Under the pieces are notes generated by a model. The model was not told where the DNA came from. It made no database searches and saw nothing but the letters and a program-made list of their open reading frames with translations. From the NCBI RefSeq assembly GCF_900168325.1, contig NZ_FVZE01000001.1, positions 1,116,001 through 1,180,000 of the forward strand: 64,000 bases of DNA, written 5' to 3'. Position numbers and translations under genes: made by a program. Shown here one piece after another: positions 8,453 through 16,667 of this stretch (its first letter is position 1; the number at the start of each line of letters is the position of its first letter). This stretch comes from Novosphingobium mathurense (GTDB lineage Bacteria; Pseudomonadota; Alphaproteobacteria; Sphingomonadales; Sphingomonadaceae).

Positions 8453-9445
8453 ATGAACATCGCACTCCTTCTCGAACGCGCGGCCGCATCCGCACCCGAC
8501 CAAATCGGACTGGTCTGCAACGAGCGATCGTGGCGTTACGGAGACCTGCTCGATGCCGCGCGCGGCGCCTTCGAACTGATACAGGAGAGCGAAGCCGAGG
8601 CCGTCGCAATCATCGACGAGAACAACGAAGCCGCCGTCTTTGCGATGTTCGGCGCAGCCCTGGCAGGCGTGCCGTATTGCCCGCTCGACTGCGCACTGCC
8701 CGACGAGGTGCTGACCGCCGAACTGGAACGGCTCGTTCCCGCAATCGTCATCGGCGACGAGGAACGCGCTACGCGCATTGCCGGTGCGCAGGGACACATG
8801 ATCCTTTCGCGCGAAGAATTCAGCCTCAAGGCGCAAGAGACTGTACCTGCCGACGATGCCCGCGAATACGATCCCGGCGAAGGCGTCGCCATCGAGATTT
8901 TCCAGCATGTCACCAACGGATCGCCCAAGGCGGAGATCTTCCGCCACGCCGAATTGCTGGAACATGTCTCCCGTGCACCGGCCACGCTCGCTTCTGACCA
9001 GCCGGGCGTCACCTTACTGGCTGTGCCTCCCCATGACGGTGCTGGCATTCTTGCCTTGCTCTGCTCCGTTCAGGCGCATCGCAAGGTGATCCTGCTGCCC
9101 GCCATCACCACCGAGAGATGGTTTGCCTTGGTGGAAACCCAGAGGGTTTCTCAGGCACTGGTGGTTCCGCCCCTGCTGGCGCGCATTGTCGAGGAGATGG
9201 AAGCGGGAATGGCGCGGGATCTCTCGACCCTGCGCGGCATCGCCTGCGCCGGAGCCGAGATCCCCCTGGAGATCATGCGAAGAGCACTTGAGCTGTTTCC
9301 CTCGACAGATTTCACCAGCGCCTGGGGCCGCGCAGGGCCACGCGACACGATCACCGCCCTTGCGCACGACTCGCTTGCCGGAGTCGAAGCAAAGCTGGCG
9401 CATTCCGAAGGGCCGATGCCCCGTATCGACATCCGACCGAGCTGA
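8453..9445 (+). CDS. Degenerate, C-terminally shortened adenylate-forming (AMP-binding) family protein
   Basis: 330 residues resembling the N-terminal domain of acyl-CoA synthetases / 4-coumarate ligases. The opening LLERAAASAPDQIGLVCNERSWRYGDLLDAA-like start is typical. The phosphate loop, normally TSGTTGxPKG, is replaced by a region reading HVTNGSPKAEI (~151-161). The aromatic-Gly-x-Thr-Glu motif is replaced by AWGRAGP near residue 290. The family hinge, the GELxxxG stretch and the whole C-terminal lid domain with its catalytic lysine are missing; complete family members have ~500-550 residues. The reading frame is otherwise intact with normal GC bias, so it may be a maintained non-catalytic protein or an early pseudogene. 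It is convergent with a MarR gene. Function unknown. Confidence 0.65.
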   Translation: MNIALLLERAAASAPDQIGLVCNERSWRYGDLLDAARGAFELIQESEAEAVAIIDENNEAAVFAMFGAALAGVPYCPLDCALPDEVLTAELERLVPAIVIGDEERATRIAGAQGHMILSREEFSLKAQETVPADDAREYDPGEGVAIEIFQHVTNGSPKAEIFRHAELLEHVSRAPATLASDQPGVTLLAVPPHDGAGILALLCSVQAHRKVILLPAITTERWFALVETQRVSQALVVPPLLARIVEEMEAGMARDLSTLRGIACAGAEIPLEIMRRALELFPSTDFTSAWGRAGPRDTITALAHDSLAGVEAKLAHSEGPMPRIDIRPS

Positions 9446-9481
9446 CTGGCGCAAGCGGTTCTCCGCCGAACCAACAGGCGT

Positions 9482-9928
9482 TCAATCCTCGTCGTGAGCC
9501 GGTGCGATCGGCTTGCCGCTAAGGTTCAGGCGGATTTTCTCGAGAGTTTCGAACAACTGGGCCTGTTCGGCATCCGAAACACCGGCGAGGGCCAGGTCGG
9601 AAATTTCAACCGAAAGCGGTTCAAGCTGCCCGACAAGTCCCTGCCCGCGTTCCGTCAGGAACAGGCGCCAGGCCCGGCGATCGGTGGGATCGGCGCGGCG
9701 CTCAACCAGCCCTGCATCCTGCATGCGGTCAATCATGCGACCGGCAGTAATCGGCTCAACTTCGAGGATCTCGGCCAGTTCGCCCTGCTTGATGCCTTCA
9801 TGGCGTCGCAAGACGTAGATGACCTGCCACTGGGGGCGCGTGATGCCGATTTCCCGCGCGCGCTGGTCGAATCTGCGACGCATCAGCCGCGCGACCTGCC
9901 CCAGAAGTGTGCCGAGCCTTCGTTCCAT
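9482..9928 (-). CDS. MarR-family transcriptional regulator
   Basis: 148 residues from the ATG at 9928, which opens the sequence MERRLGTLLGQVARLMRRRF; an upstream in-frame ATG at 9970 would add 14 residues lacking family character. The winged helix is seen in TRPQWQVIYVLRRHEGIKQG, EPITAGRMIDRMQ and the wing DPTDRRAWRLFLTERG. It is convergent with the AMP-binding-like gene (36 bp apart). The upstream AT-rich stretch (9938-9958, TTAGTAGGCTTGCTTATTA-like) may hold its promoter or an autoregulatory site. MarR proteins next to CoA-ligase genes often respond to aromatic acyl-CoA thioesters; whether that holds here is unknown. Confidence 0.9.
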   Translation of the reverse strand: MERRLGTLLGQVARLMRRRFDQRAREIGITRPQWQVIYVLRRHEGIKQGELAEILEVEPITAGRMIDRMQDAGLVERRADPTDRRAWRLFLTERGQGLVGQLEPLSVEISDLALAGVSDAEQAQLFETLEKIRLNLSGKPIAPAHDED

Positions 9929-10002
9929 GGCCGAAAACTTAGTAGGCTTGCTTATTATTGACCAGTGCAAATATTGCGTCGGTCAGTGCACGATGCAAAT
10001 GC

Positions 10003-10040
10003 CTTGCGGGGATCCAGCTGCAATGCCGGATCACCGCAAG
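10003..10040 (-). terminator. Long hairpin downstream of the cys operon
   Basis: CTTGCGGGGATCC (10003-10015) pairs with GGATCACCGCAAG (10028-10040) with one mismatch, leaving a 12-base loop. It begins 9 bases beyond the cysQ stop on the minus strand. There is no T run, so it may be a 3' stabilising structure rather than an intrinsic terminator. Confidence 0.5.
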
Positions 10041-10048
10041 CACCTGAA

Positions 10049-10786
10049 TCAAAAGAAGGCTTTCACTTCGCGCAGGACCATCTCGGCATGTTCCTTACGG
10101 CAGATCAGCAGGTCGGGCATGTAGACGTCCTGCTGGTTATAGACGAGCGGGTTGCCGTCGATGCGCGACACATGCAGGCCCCAGCCAAGCGCGACCGCAG
10201 CAGGCGCGCAGCTGTCCCACTCGTACTGACCGCCCGAGTGCAGATAGATATCCGCTTCGCCGCGCAGGATCGCCATGGCCTTGGCACCGGCAGAGCCCAT
10301 GGGCACGAGTTCGCCGCCAATCGCCTCGCACACGCCGGTGGCCTCCTTGGCCGGACGGGTGCGGCTTACCACCATGCGCAGCTTTTCCGGTGCAGCGGGA
10401 AGTTCACCCGGCTGATCCGACCGCAGGACCTCGCCAAGCCCGGGCAGCGCAACCGCGCCCAAGACCGGCACGCCATTTACCGCCAAGCCGACGTGGACGG
10501 CCCAGTCGGCACGCTCCTCGCCATATTCACGGGTACCGTCGACCGGATCGACGATCCAGACGCGCTCCTTCGAGAGGCGTTCAGCGTTGTCCTTTTCCTC
10601 CTCCGAAAGCAGTCCGTCATCCGCACGCTGCTGGCGCAGCGCGTGGACGAGGAACTGGTTCGCCGTCTGGTCCCCCGCCTTGCCGAGCGACTTGCCCTCG
10701 AACATGCCGGATTCACGCACCTCGATGAGGATCTTGCCGGCGACCCCGGCAAGATGTGCGGCAAGATCGCCGTCAGTCATCATCAT
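10049..10786 (-). CDS. cysQ: 3'(2'),5'-bisphosphate nucleotidase CysQ
   Basis: 245 residues of the inositol-monophosphatase superfamily. The metal-binding motifs are present: SEEEKD near 62, [12 protein letters not shown] near 77-88, and YEWDSCAP near 190. CysQ removes the 3'-phosphate from PAP(S), a by-product of sulfate assimilation. Its start overlaps the end of cysNC by 4 bases, placing it as the last gene of cysD-cysNC-cysQ. That context favours CysQ over a generic inositol phosphatase. Confidence 0.93.
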   Translation of the reverse strand: MMMTDGDLAAHLAGVAGKILIEVRESGMFEGKSLGKAGDQTANQFLVHALRQQRADDGLLSEEEKDNAERLSKERVWIVDPVDGTREYGEERADWAVHVGLAVNGVPVLGAVALPGLGEVLRSDQPGELPAAPEKLRMVVSRTRPAKEATGVCEAIGGELVPMGSAGAKAMAILRGEADIYLHSGGQYEWDSCAPAAVALGWGLHVSRIDGNPLVYNQQDVYMPDLLICRKEHAEMVLREVKAFF

Positions 10787-12708
10787 GCGTCTCCCAGAAG
10801 CGTGTCGACGATCAGGTTCGCCGCCTCTTCAGGCGACATCTTCGTCGTGTCGATCCGGATTTCCGGGCTGCGCGGGGCTTCGTAGGGGCTGTCGATGCCG
10901 GTGAAGTTCTTCAGCTCACCGGAACGCGCCTTCTTGTAGAGGCCCTTGACGTCGCGGGCTTCGGCCACCTTGAGCGGCGTGTCGATGAAGACCTCGAAGA
11001 ATTCGCCGTCGGGCAGCATCGAACGTACCATTTCGCGATCCGCCTGGAAGGGCGAGATGAACGCGGTGATGACGATCAGGCCGGCGTCCGCCATCAGCTT
11101 CGAGACTTCGCCGACGCGGCGGATGTTCTCGATGCGGTCGCTTTCGGTAAAGCCTAGGTCCTTGTTCAAGCCGTGGCGCACGTTGTCGCCATCGAGCAGG
11201 AAGGTGTGCCGGTTCATCCGGTGCAGCTTCTTCTCGACCATGTTGGCGATGGTCGACTTGCCCGAACCGGAAAGACCGGTAAACCAGAGCACTGCCGGCG
11301 TCTGGTTCTTGAGCGCTGCATGCTGCTTGCGACCGATGTCGAGCGCCTGCCAGTGCACGTTCTGCGAACGGCGCAACGAGAAGTTGATCATGCCCGCCGC
11401 AACCGTGGCGTTGGTCATCTTGTCGACGAGGATGAACCCGCCCAGCGCCCGGTTGTCCGCATAGGGCTCGAACACGACCTGCTTGTCGGTCGTGATTTCG
11501 GCCACGCCGATCTCGTTCAGTTCAAGCGTCTTGGCCGCCATGTGCTCCATGGTGTTGACGTTGACCGTGTACTTGGGCTCCTGAACCGTGACCGATACGG
11601 TCTGCGTGGCAAGCTTGAGCCAGTAGGCCCGGCCCGGCACCAGTGCCTCGTCGGCCATCCACACGATGGTGGATTCGAACTGGTCGGCCGTCTGCGGCGG
11701 ATTGTCGGCGACCGAGATCACCGAACCGCGCGAACAGTCGATCTCGTCCTCGAAGCAGACGGTGACGGACTCGCCGGCCACTGCCTCTTCGATGTCGCCG
11801 TCGAAAGTGACGACCTTGCTGACGGTGCTGGTCTTGCCCGAAGGCAGGACACGGATCTTGTCGCCCGGCTTGACCGCACCGGTGGCGATGAGACCGGAGA
11901 ACCCGCGGAAGTCGAGGTTCGGGCGGTTGACCCACTGCACCGGCATGCGGAACGGCTTGTCAGCGTCGACCGAGCTGATGACCTCGACGGTCTCGAGATG
12001 CTCGACGAGCGTCGGGCCCTTGTACCAGGGCGTGTTCGCCGAAAGCGTCGTGATGTTGTCGCCCTTGAAGCCCGAAATCGGCATGGCCGTGAAGCTCTCT
12101 ATGCCGATCGAGTTGGCGAACCCAGTGTAGTCGGCGACGATCTTGTCGAAGACTTCCTGGCTATAATCGACGAGGTCCATCTTGTTGACGGCCAGGACGA
12201 TGTTCTTGATGCCGATCAGGTGGCACAGGTACGAGTGACGGCGCGTCTGCACCAGCACGCCCTTACGCGCGTCGATCAGGATCACCGCGAGGTCGGCGGT
12301 CGAGGCGCCGGTCACCATGTTGCGGGTGTACTGTTCGTGGCCCGGGCAGTCAGCGACGATGAACTTGCGCTTCTCGGTGTTGAAGAAGCGATAGGCGACG
12401 TCGATGGTGATGCCCTGTTCGCGCTCGGCGGCGAGACCGTCGACCAGCAGCGCGAAGTCGATTTCCTGCCCCTGCGTACCGACCTTCTTCGAATCCGAAG
12501 TCAGCGCGTCGAGCTGGTCCTCGAAGATCATCTTCGAATCGTAGAGCAGACGCCCGATCAGCGTGGACTTGCCGTCATCGACGCTGCCGCAGGTGATGAA
12601 ACGCAGCATCGTCTTGTGCTCATGCTGCTCGAGGTAGGCGTCGATGTCCTGCGCGATCAGCTCGTCGACGACGTACACCGGCTCGTTCCGGGTCTTGGTG
12701 TCGGTCAT
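10783..12708 (-). CDS. cysN: Bifunctional sulfate adenylyltransferase subunit 1 / adenylylsulfate kinase (CysNC fusion)
   Basis: 641 residues. Residues ~30-440 are the GTPase subunit of ATP sulfurylase, with P-loop GSVDDGKST, the G3 motif DCPGHEQY and NKMD. Residues ~450-640 are APS kinase, with P-loop GLSGSGKST and the typical [16 protein letters not shown]. The protein makes APS with CysD and then phosphorylates it to PAPS in the cytoplasm. It overlaps cysD by 1 base and cysQ by 4 bases. The N-C fusion is known in many alphaproteobacteria (NodQ-like), so it is not unusual in itself. Confidence 0.97.
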   Translation of the reverse strand: MTDTKTRNEPVYVVDELIAQDIDAYLEQHEHKTMLRFITCGSVDDGKSTLIGRLLYDSKMIFEDQLDALTSDSKKVGTQGQEIDFALLVDGLAAEREQGITIDVAYRFFNTEKRKFIVADCPGHEQYTRNMVTGASTADLAVILIDARKGVLVQTRRHSYLCHLIGIKNIVLAVNKMDLVDYSQEVFDKIVADYTGFANSIGIESFTAMPISGFKGDNITTLSANTPWYKGPTLVEHLETVEVISSVDADKPFRMPVQWVNRPNLDFRGFSGLIATGAVKPGDKIRVLPSGKTSTVSKVVTFDGDIEEAVAGESVTVCFEDEIDCSRGSVISVADNPPQTADQFESTIVWMADEALVPGRAYWLKLATQTVSVTVQEPKYTVNVNTMEHMAAKTLELNEIGVAEITTDKQVVFEPYADNRALGGFILVDKMTNATVAAGMINFSLRRSQNVHWQALDIGRKQHAALKNQTPAVLWFTGLSGSGKSTIANMVEKKLHRMNRHTFLLDGDNVRHGLNKDLGFTESDRIENIRRVGEVSKLMADAGLIVITAFISPFQADREMVRSMLPDGEFFEVFIDTPLKVAEARDVKGLYKKARSGELKNFTGIDSPYEAPRSPEIRIDTTKMSPEEAANLIVDTLLGDA

Positions 12709-13610
12709 CAGAAGTACCCCTGCTGCTTCTTGACTTCCATGCCGGCACCGCCGGCATCCTTGTCGATGGCGCGGCCCTGCCGCTCGGACGTGGTGGTGAG
12801 CAGCGTTTCCTGGATCACCTCGGGGAGCGTCTTCGCCTCGCTCTCGACAGCACCGGTCAGCGGGTAGCAGCCCAGCGTGCGGAAGCGGATCGAGCGCATG
12901 ACCGGCTCTTCGCCGGGCTTCAGCGGGAAGCGTTCATCGTCGACCATCAGCAGCATGCCGTCGCGCTCAACGGTCGGGCGCTTTTCGGCGAAGTAGAGCG
13001 GAACGATCGGAATGTCGTTCAGGTGGATGTACTGCCACACGTCGAGCTCGGTCCAGTTCGAGATCGGGAAGACACGGATCGATTCCCCGCGCGCCTTCTT
13101 GGCATTGTAGAGGTTCCACAGCTCGGGCCGCTGGTTCTTCGGGTCCCAGCCATGCGAGGATGTGCGGAACGAGAAGATGCGCTCCTTGGCGCGGCTCTTT
13201 TCCTCGTCCCGGCGCGCACCGCCGAATGCGGCGTCGAAACCGTACTTGTCGAGCGCCTGCTTGAGCCCCTCGGTCTTCCACATGTCGGTATGGAGCGAAC
13301 CGTGATCGAAGGGGTTGATGCCCTTCTCCTGCGCTTCGGGGTTCTGGTAGACGAGCAGATCCATGCCCGAGAGTTCGGCCATCTTGTCGCGCAGCTCGTA
13401 CATCGCCCTGAACTTCCAGGTCGTGTCGACGTGGAGTAGCGGGAACGGCGGCGGCGAGGGATAGAAAGCCTTGCGCGCAAGGTGCAGCATGACGGCGCTG
13501 TCCTTGCCGACCGAGTAGAGCATCACCGGCCTTTCGGCTTCGGCAACGACTTCCCGGATGATGTGGATGCTCTCGGCCTCCAGCCTCTCGAGGTGGGTCA
13601 GTGTCTTCAT
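12708..13610 (-). CDS. cysD: Sulfate adenylyltransferase subunit 2 (CysD)
   Basis: 300 residues, normal length. The PP-loop motif [17 protein letters not shown] is at ~34-50 and the C-terminus ends in KKQQGYF, typical of CysD. It catalyses ATP + sulfate to APS + PPi with the GTPase subunit CysN. It is the first gene of the minus-strand sulfate activation operon; the 108-bp region to the divergent LuxR-type gene holds its promoter. No riboswitch-like structure is evident there. Confidence 0.97.
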   Translation of the reverse strand: MKTLTHLERLEAESIHIIREVVAEAERPVMLYSVGKDSAVMLHLARKAFYPSPPPFPLLHVDTTWKFRAMYELRDKMAELSGMDLLVYQNPEAQEKGINPFDHGSLHTDMWKTEGLKQALDKYGFDAAFGGARRDEEKSRAKERIFSFRTSSHGWDPKNQRPELWNLYNAKKARGESIRVFPISNWTELDVWQYIHLNDIPIVPLYFAEKRPTVERDGMLLMVDDERFPLKPGEEPVMRSIRFRTLGCYPLTGAVESEAKTLPEVIQETLLTTTSERQGRAIDKDAGGAGMEVKKQQGYF

Positions 13611-13700
13611 CTCAATCCCTTCGCGTGGGCTTCGGCGGGGATCGGCACGGCCGTCGCCCGTCTGTCGCGCATGTCATTGCAGGGATGACTTTTGCGCGAA

Positions 13701-13716
13701 CCTCCCATATGGGAGG
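13701..13716. promoter_or_regulatory. Perfect 16-bp palindrome containing the LuxR-type gene's ribosome binding site
   Basis: CCTCCCATATGGGAGG is perfectly self-complementary. Its right arm GGGAGG (13711-13716) is the Shine-Dalgarno sequence for the ATG at 13719, only two bases away. It can be a DNA operator for a dimeric protein, and its RNA could hide the ribosome binding site. It also lies within the cysD / LuxR divergent region. Confidence 0.6.
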
Positions 13717-13718
13717 GC

Positions 13719-14813
13719 ATGGCTCTGACCAGCACCGACGAAACCGATCTGATCCTCCCCCTGTTCACGGGAATGCGCGAGAATCCGCGCTTCGCGACGT
13801 TCCTCGAGCGCCTGCGCCGCAGGACGGATGCAAACCATATCGGACTCATCCATCGCACTCACGATTGGGCCGGGAAGCGTGAGGCCACCTATTTCGCCGG
13901 GGAGGACCTGCGCCGCCGCGCAGTCGAGACCGGCAGTCCCGATCCATTCGAGACCGACCACGCGCTGTTCGAACAACTGCGGTCAAACCGGGTGTACAGC
14001 CTCTCCGAACTCGTCGAACACGACCCTGTCGCCCGAGCCGCCCGCGCACGCAGAATGGCGAACCTGGGCCTTGCCGACGAGCGCATCGTGCGCATCACAG
14101 ATGGCGAGACCTTCACAGCGTGGCTCATGCTGGCCCGGAGCAAACCCTGCTCCGCCGCCGACAGCGCCCTGCTCTCCAACCTCGCTCCTTATGTCGCAAT
14201 CGCGCTGGGCAATCTGGTGGCCGCCGAACGCGACCGCCTGCTTGCCCGGATCAATTCCCTGAGCCTCACCCGCGCCGGTCGGGGCTGGATGACCTTCGAC
14301 CGCGAGCAACGCCTGACCGCCATCGATCCCGAGACCGCGTCCTACTGGGAAAGGCATTGCGGCGGCGAACCGCGCATCGGCGAGCGGCTGCGCGCACTGG
14401 ACCACGGCGCGGAACGCGAGCTGGCGATGGCTATCACCGATCTGTCAGACAATCCGCAGCATCCGGCGCACCCCGTCCTGCTGCGCCGGGCCCCCCGGAT
14501 GGAAGCGCTGTTGATGGCCATGGACGGAGGGAGCGAGCAGCCCGGAGATATTCTGGCGCTCGTCCCTCTCCCGCACGATTCGCCGACACAGGGCGCGACG
14601 CGGCTTTCACAGGTTCACGATCTGCCCCCGCGCGAAGCCGAGCTTGCCATGGCACTGGCCGGTGGACACTCCATCGCCGAAAGCGCCGAGCGCATGGGCC
14701 TTACGCTGGAGACCGCGCGGAACTATTCGAAGCGGCTCTACGCCAAGCTGGGCGTGCGCGGTCAGGCCGAACTGGTACGCCTCGTCTACGAGAGTACCGC
14801 GGTCCTCGCCTGA
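13719..14813 (+). CDS. LuxR-type helix-turn-helix transcriptional regulator
   Basis: 364 residues. The C-terminal ~65 residues form a LuxR/GerE DNA-binding domain: LPPREAELAMALAGGHSIAE, then MGLTLETARNYSKRLYAKLGVRGQAELVRLV. The N-terminal ~290 residues show no recognisable ligand or receiver motif; they look like the long, divergent sensory regions of stand-alone sphingomonad LuxR regulators. The ATG at 13719 was chosen because GGGAGG lies just upstream; a TTG at 13692 is possible. It diverges from the sulfate operon, but nothing shows that it controls it. Target and signal are unknown. Confidence 0.82.
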   Translation: MALTSTDETDLILPLFTGMRENPRFATFLERLRRRTDANHIGLIHRTHDWAGKREATYFAGEDLRRRAVETGSPDPFETDHALFEQLRSNRVYSLSELVEHDPVARAARARRMANLGLADERIVRITDGETFTAWLMLARSKPCSAADSALLSNLAPYVAIALGNLVAAERDRLLARINSLSLTRAGRGWMTFDREQRLTAIDPETASYWERHCGGEPRIGERLRALDHGAERELAMAITDLSDNPQHPAHPVLLRRAPRMEALLMAMDGGSEQPGDILALVPLPHDSPTQGATRLSQVHDLPPREAELAMALAGGHSIAESAERMGLTLETARNYSKRLYAKLGVRGQAELVRLVYESTAVLA

Positions 14814-14823
14814 CCGCGAGGTA

Positions 14824-15495
14824 TCACGGCATCGCGGCGGCAATCGCCTCGTTGAAAGCCTTTACCGCGGCCACCTCGTCGCCGTTCCAGACCGCCCCCG
14901 ACACGGCAAGGAAATCCGCCCCTGCCGCAACGAGCGATCCGCAATTTTCAGGCGTGATGCCGCCGATAGCAACACAGGGGATCTCGAAGATACGCTGCCA
15001 CCATTCGAGCAGGTCGAGGCCCGCCTTGTGCTTCACGTCCTTGGTGGTGGTGGGAAAATAGGCGCCGAAGGCCACGTAGTCGGCCCCTGCATCGCCCGCT
15101 TCCATGGCGAGGTGGCGACTGTCGTGACAGGTCACGCCGATCTGCGCATCGCGGCCCAACGCCTTGCGGGCCTCCTCGACGGTACCGTCTTCCTGTCCGA
15201 GATGCACGCCGTCCGCGCCCAGGCGCTTGGCGAGGCTGATCGAATCGTTGACGATGAAGGCGACATCCCGCTCGGCGCAGATCGCCTGGAGCGGCTCGGC
15301 AAGCCGCGCGGCCTCGTGCTGGTCAATGTCCTTCACACGAAACTGGAAGGCCGCGACCGGCCCCGCGTCGAGCGCGCGGGCAAGGCGCTCGGGAAAGTCC
15401 CCGTCCACCTTGAGCGGAGAGATCAGGTAGAGCAGCGTCGGCTCGCGCGCGATTTCGTCCTGGTCGGCTTGGTCGGTGTCGATTTGATCGGTCAT
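14824..15495 (-). CDS. thiE: Thiamine-phosphate synthase ThiE
   Basis: 223 residues with the TIM-barrel motifs of ThiE: FQFRVKD near 51, DVAFIVND near 76, GADGVHLGQED near 93, and DYVAFGAYFPT near 138, plus GGITPEN. It joins HMP-PP and thiazole phosphate into thiamine phosphate. The family usually has QxRxK; here QFRVKD fits. The N-terminus carries an Asp/Gln-rich extension of about 15 residues. No TPP riboswitch fits in the 78-bp upstream gap. It is convergent with the LuxR-type gene. Confidence 0.92.
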   Translation of the reverse strand: MTDQIDTDQADQDEIAREPTLLYLISPLKVDGDFPERLARALDAGPVAAFQFRVKDIDQHEAARLAEPLQAICAERDVAFIVNDSISLAKRLGADGVHLGQEDGTVEEARKALGRDAQIGVTCHDSRHLAMEAGDAGADYVAFGAYFPTTTKDVKHKAGLDLLEWWQRIFEIPCVAIGGITPENCGSLVAAGADFLAVSGAVWNGDEVAAVKAFNEAIAAAMP

Positions 15496-15573
15496 GGCAG
15501 CCCTCTAGCCCTGCACGCGCCTTGCGCCAAGCATTCCGGAGCGGTTCATCTGCCGCATGTTGTGATCGCACCC

Positions 15574-16041
15574 ATGATCGCAAGACAATCCTATCTTCTG
15601 CTCGCCAGTCTGGCGGCAGGCTTCGCCCTTGCCGGGTGCACCATCATTCCTCCGGCAGAGCCACAGTCCGCCCCGCTGCCACCACAGGAACAGACGAACG
15701 ACGCCCCCACGGGCGAGCAGGCTCCCCTCACGTACGCAGCCCTTGGCCAGAGCGTCTATGTCGACGGTCCGCGCGTCATGCCGCTGGAGGTCCTCGAAGA
15801 CAGCCGCTGCCCGATGAACGCCCGCTGCGTCTGGGCCGGACAAGTCCGCCTGCGCATCCGGATCGATCTGGGCTCCGGCAGCACCACCCGCGAGATCGCC
15901 TCCGGCAATCCGCTTCAGGTGGCCGACGGCAGCCTGGAACTCGTCGAAGTACGACCAGACCGGGTGGCCGGAGGCGAAAGCGGCGGCGTGATCGATCCGG
16001 GCACCTATCGCTTCGGCTTCCGCTTCATGGGCGGGCTCTAG
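15574..16041 (+). CDS. Putative lipoprotein of unknown function
   Basis: 155 residues with a lipoprotein signal peptide and lipobox LAGC (Cys22), then a Pro/Gln-rich linker to about residue 50. The mature domain contains CPMNARCVWAGQVRLRI, a Cys pair around residue 86-92 that recurs in a conserved but uncharacterised family of proteobacterial periplasmic proteins. The end YRFGFRFMGG is compatible with a small beta domain. It is divergent from thiE by 78 bp. Anchored to a membrane facing the periplasm; role unknown. Confidence 0.8.
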   Translation: MIARQSYLLLASLAAGFALAGCTIIPPAEPQSAPLPPQEQTNDAPTGEQAPLTYAALGQSVYVDGPRVMPLEVLEDSRCPMNARCVWAGQVRLRIRIDLGSGSTTREIASGNPLQVADGSLELVEVRPDRVAGGESGGVIDPGTYRFGFRFMGGL

Positions 16042-16608
16042 GCGGCAGCGTCGATCGCGCACTCTGTGCAGCCATGCCAGCCCAGCCCGCGACAGGTCTC
16101 GTAGCCGGGAGTCAGGCCATAGGCGACGATCCTGCCGTCCTTGCTGTCACAGCCCCACTCTGCCTCGGGCTTGAGCGGATAGGTCTTGCCGAATGCACCC
16201 GGCTCGGTCGATGCGATGACCCGGTAGCGGGAATCGGGCAGCATGACCCTGGAATGCTTGCGCACTTCCAGCGAAAGAGAAATGCCCCCTACGATGGACC
16301 GTGCCGGAACCAGTCCTCGCGCGACACATCGGCACCGATGACGCCGCGGTAGCGCTCGGGCCGGCCATTGGCGATGACATTGCCGGAACGATCGGCAATC
16401 GAGAGATCGAGATAGACGGTGCAGGACCACAGGATCGTGGCGAGCCGGGATGCGGCATGGGCAACGGCTTCGTCACTGGGCTGCTCGGCCACACCGACCA
16501 AGGCACTGTCGGTCGCCCACCAGCGTACATCGCAGGAGCGTTCGTAGAAGTTACGGTCCATGATCTCCACGGCATTGCGCGCCATGTCGGCATAGCGGCT
16601 GGGAGCAC
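16038..16608 (-). pseudogene. Remnant of a cache-type sensor protein (truncated and frameshifted)
   Basis: Two reading frames of the minus strand together look like one sensory domain. The upstream part (about 16608 to 16292) reads as a cache-like segment ending in ADVSREDWFR, then hits TAG at 16291. The downstream part (about 16296 to 16038) continues in another frame from ISLSLEVRKHSRVMLPD to ALTPGYETCRGLGWHG. The hinge between DWFR and the next strand is far shorter than in an intact cache domain, so an internal deletion with a frameshift is likely. The 5' end is also missing: it abuts the aldolase terminator with no start codon or membrane helix. Several odd Cys residues in the tail fit relaxed selection. 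Confidence 0.65.
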
Positions 16609-16609
16609 G

Positions 16610-16642
16610 AAAAAAGGCGGCGCCCGCTCGGGCACCGCCTTT
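16610..16642 (-). terminator. Intrinsic terminator of the aldolase gene
   Basis: On the minus strand AAGGCGGTGCCC pairs with GGGCGCCGCCTT (one mismatch), followed by TTT and a short T-rich tail. It lies about 25 bases after the aldolase stop. Confidence 0.85.
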
Positions 16643-16667
16643 CCGCAAGCCGGTAAGATCAGACCGG

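Noticed and set aside
11173..12867. A 564-codon plus-strand frame over cysN and cysD
   Set aside because: Shadow of cysNC, which has clear GTPase and kinase motifs on the minus strand.
13692..13718. TTG start of the LuxR-type gene at 13692
   Set aside because: The ATG at 13719 has a strong GGGAGG directly upstream, and the extra residues would be encoded by the palindrome itself.
15496..15573. A thiamine riboswitch upstream of thiE
   Set aside because: Only 78 bp separate thiE from the divergent lipoprotein gene, and the TPP-riboswitch core sequences CTGAGA and CTGATC-like are not found in the right order.
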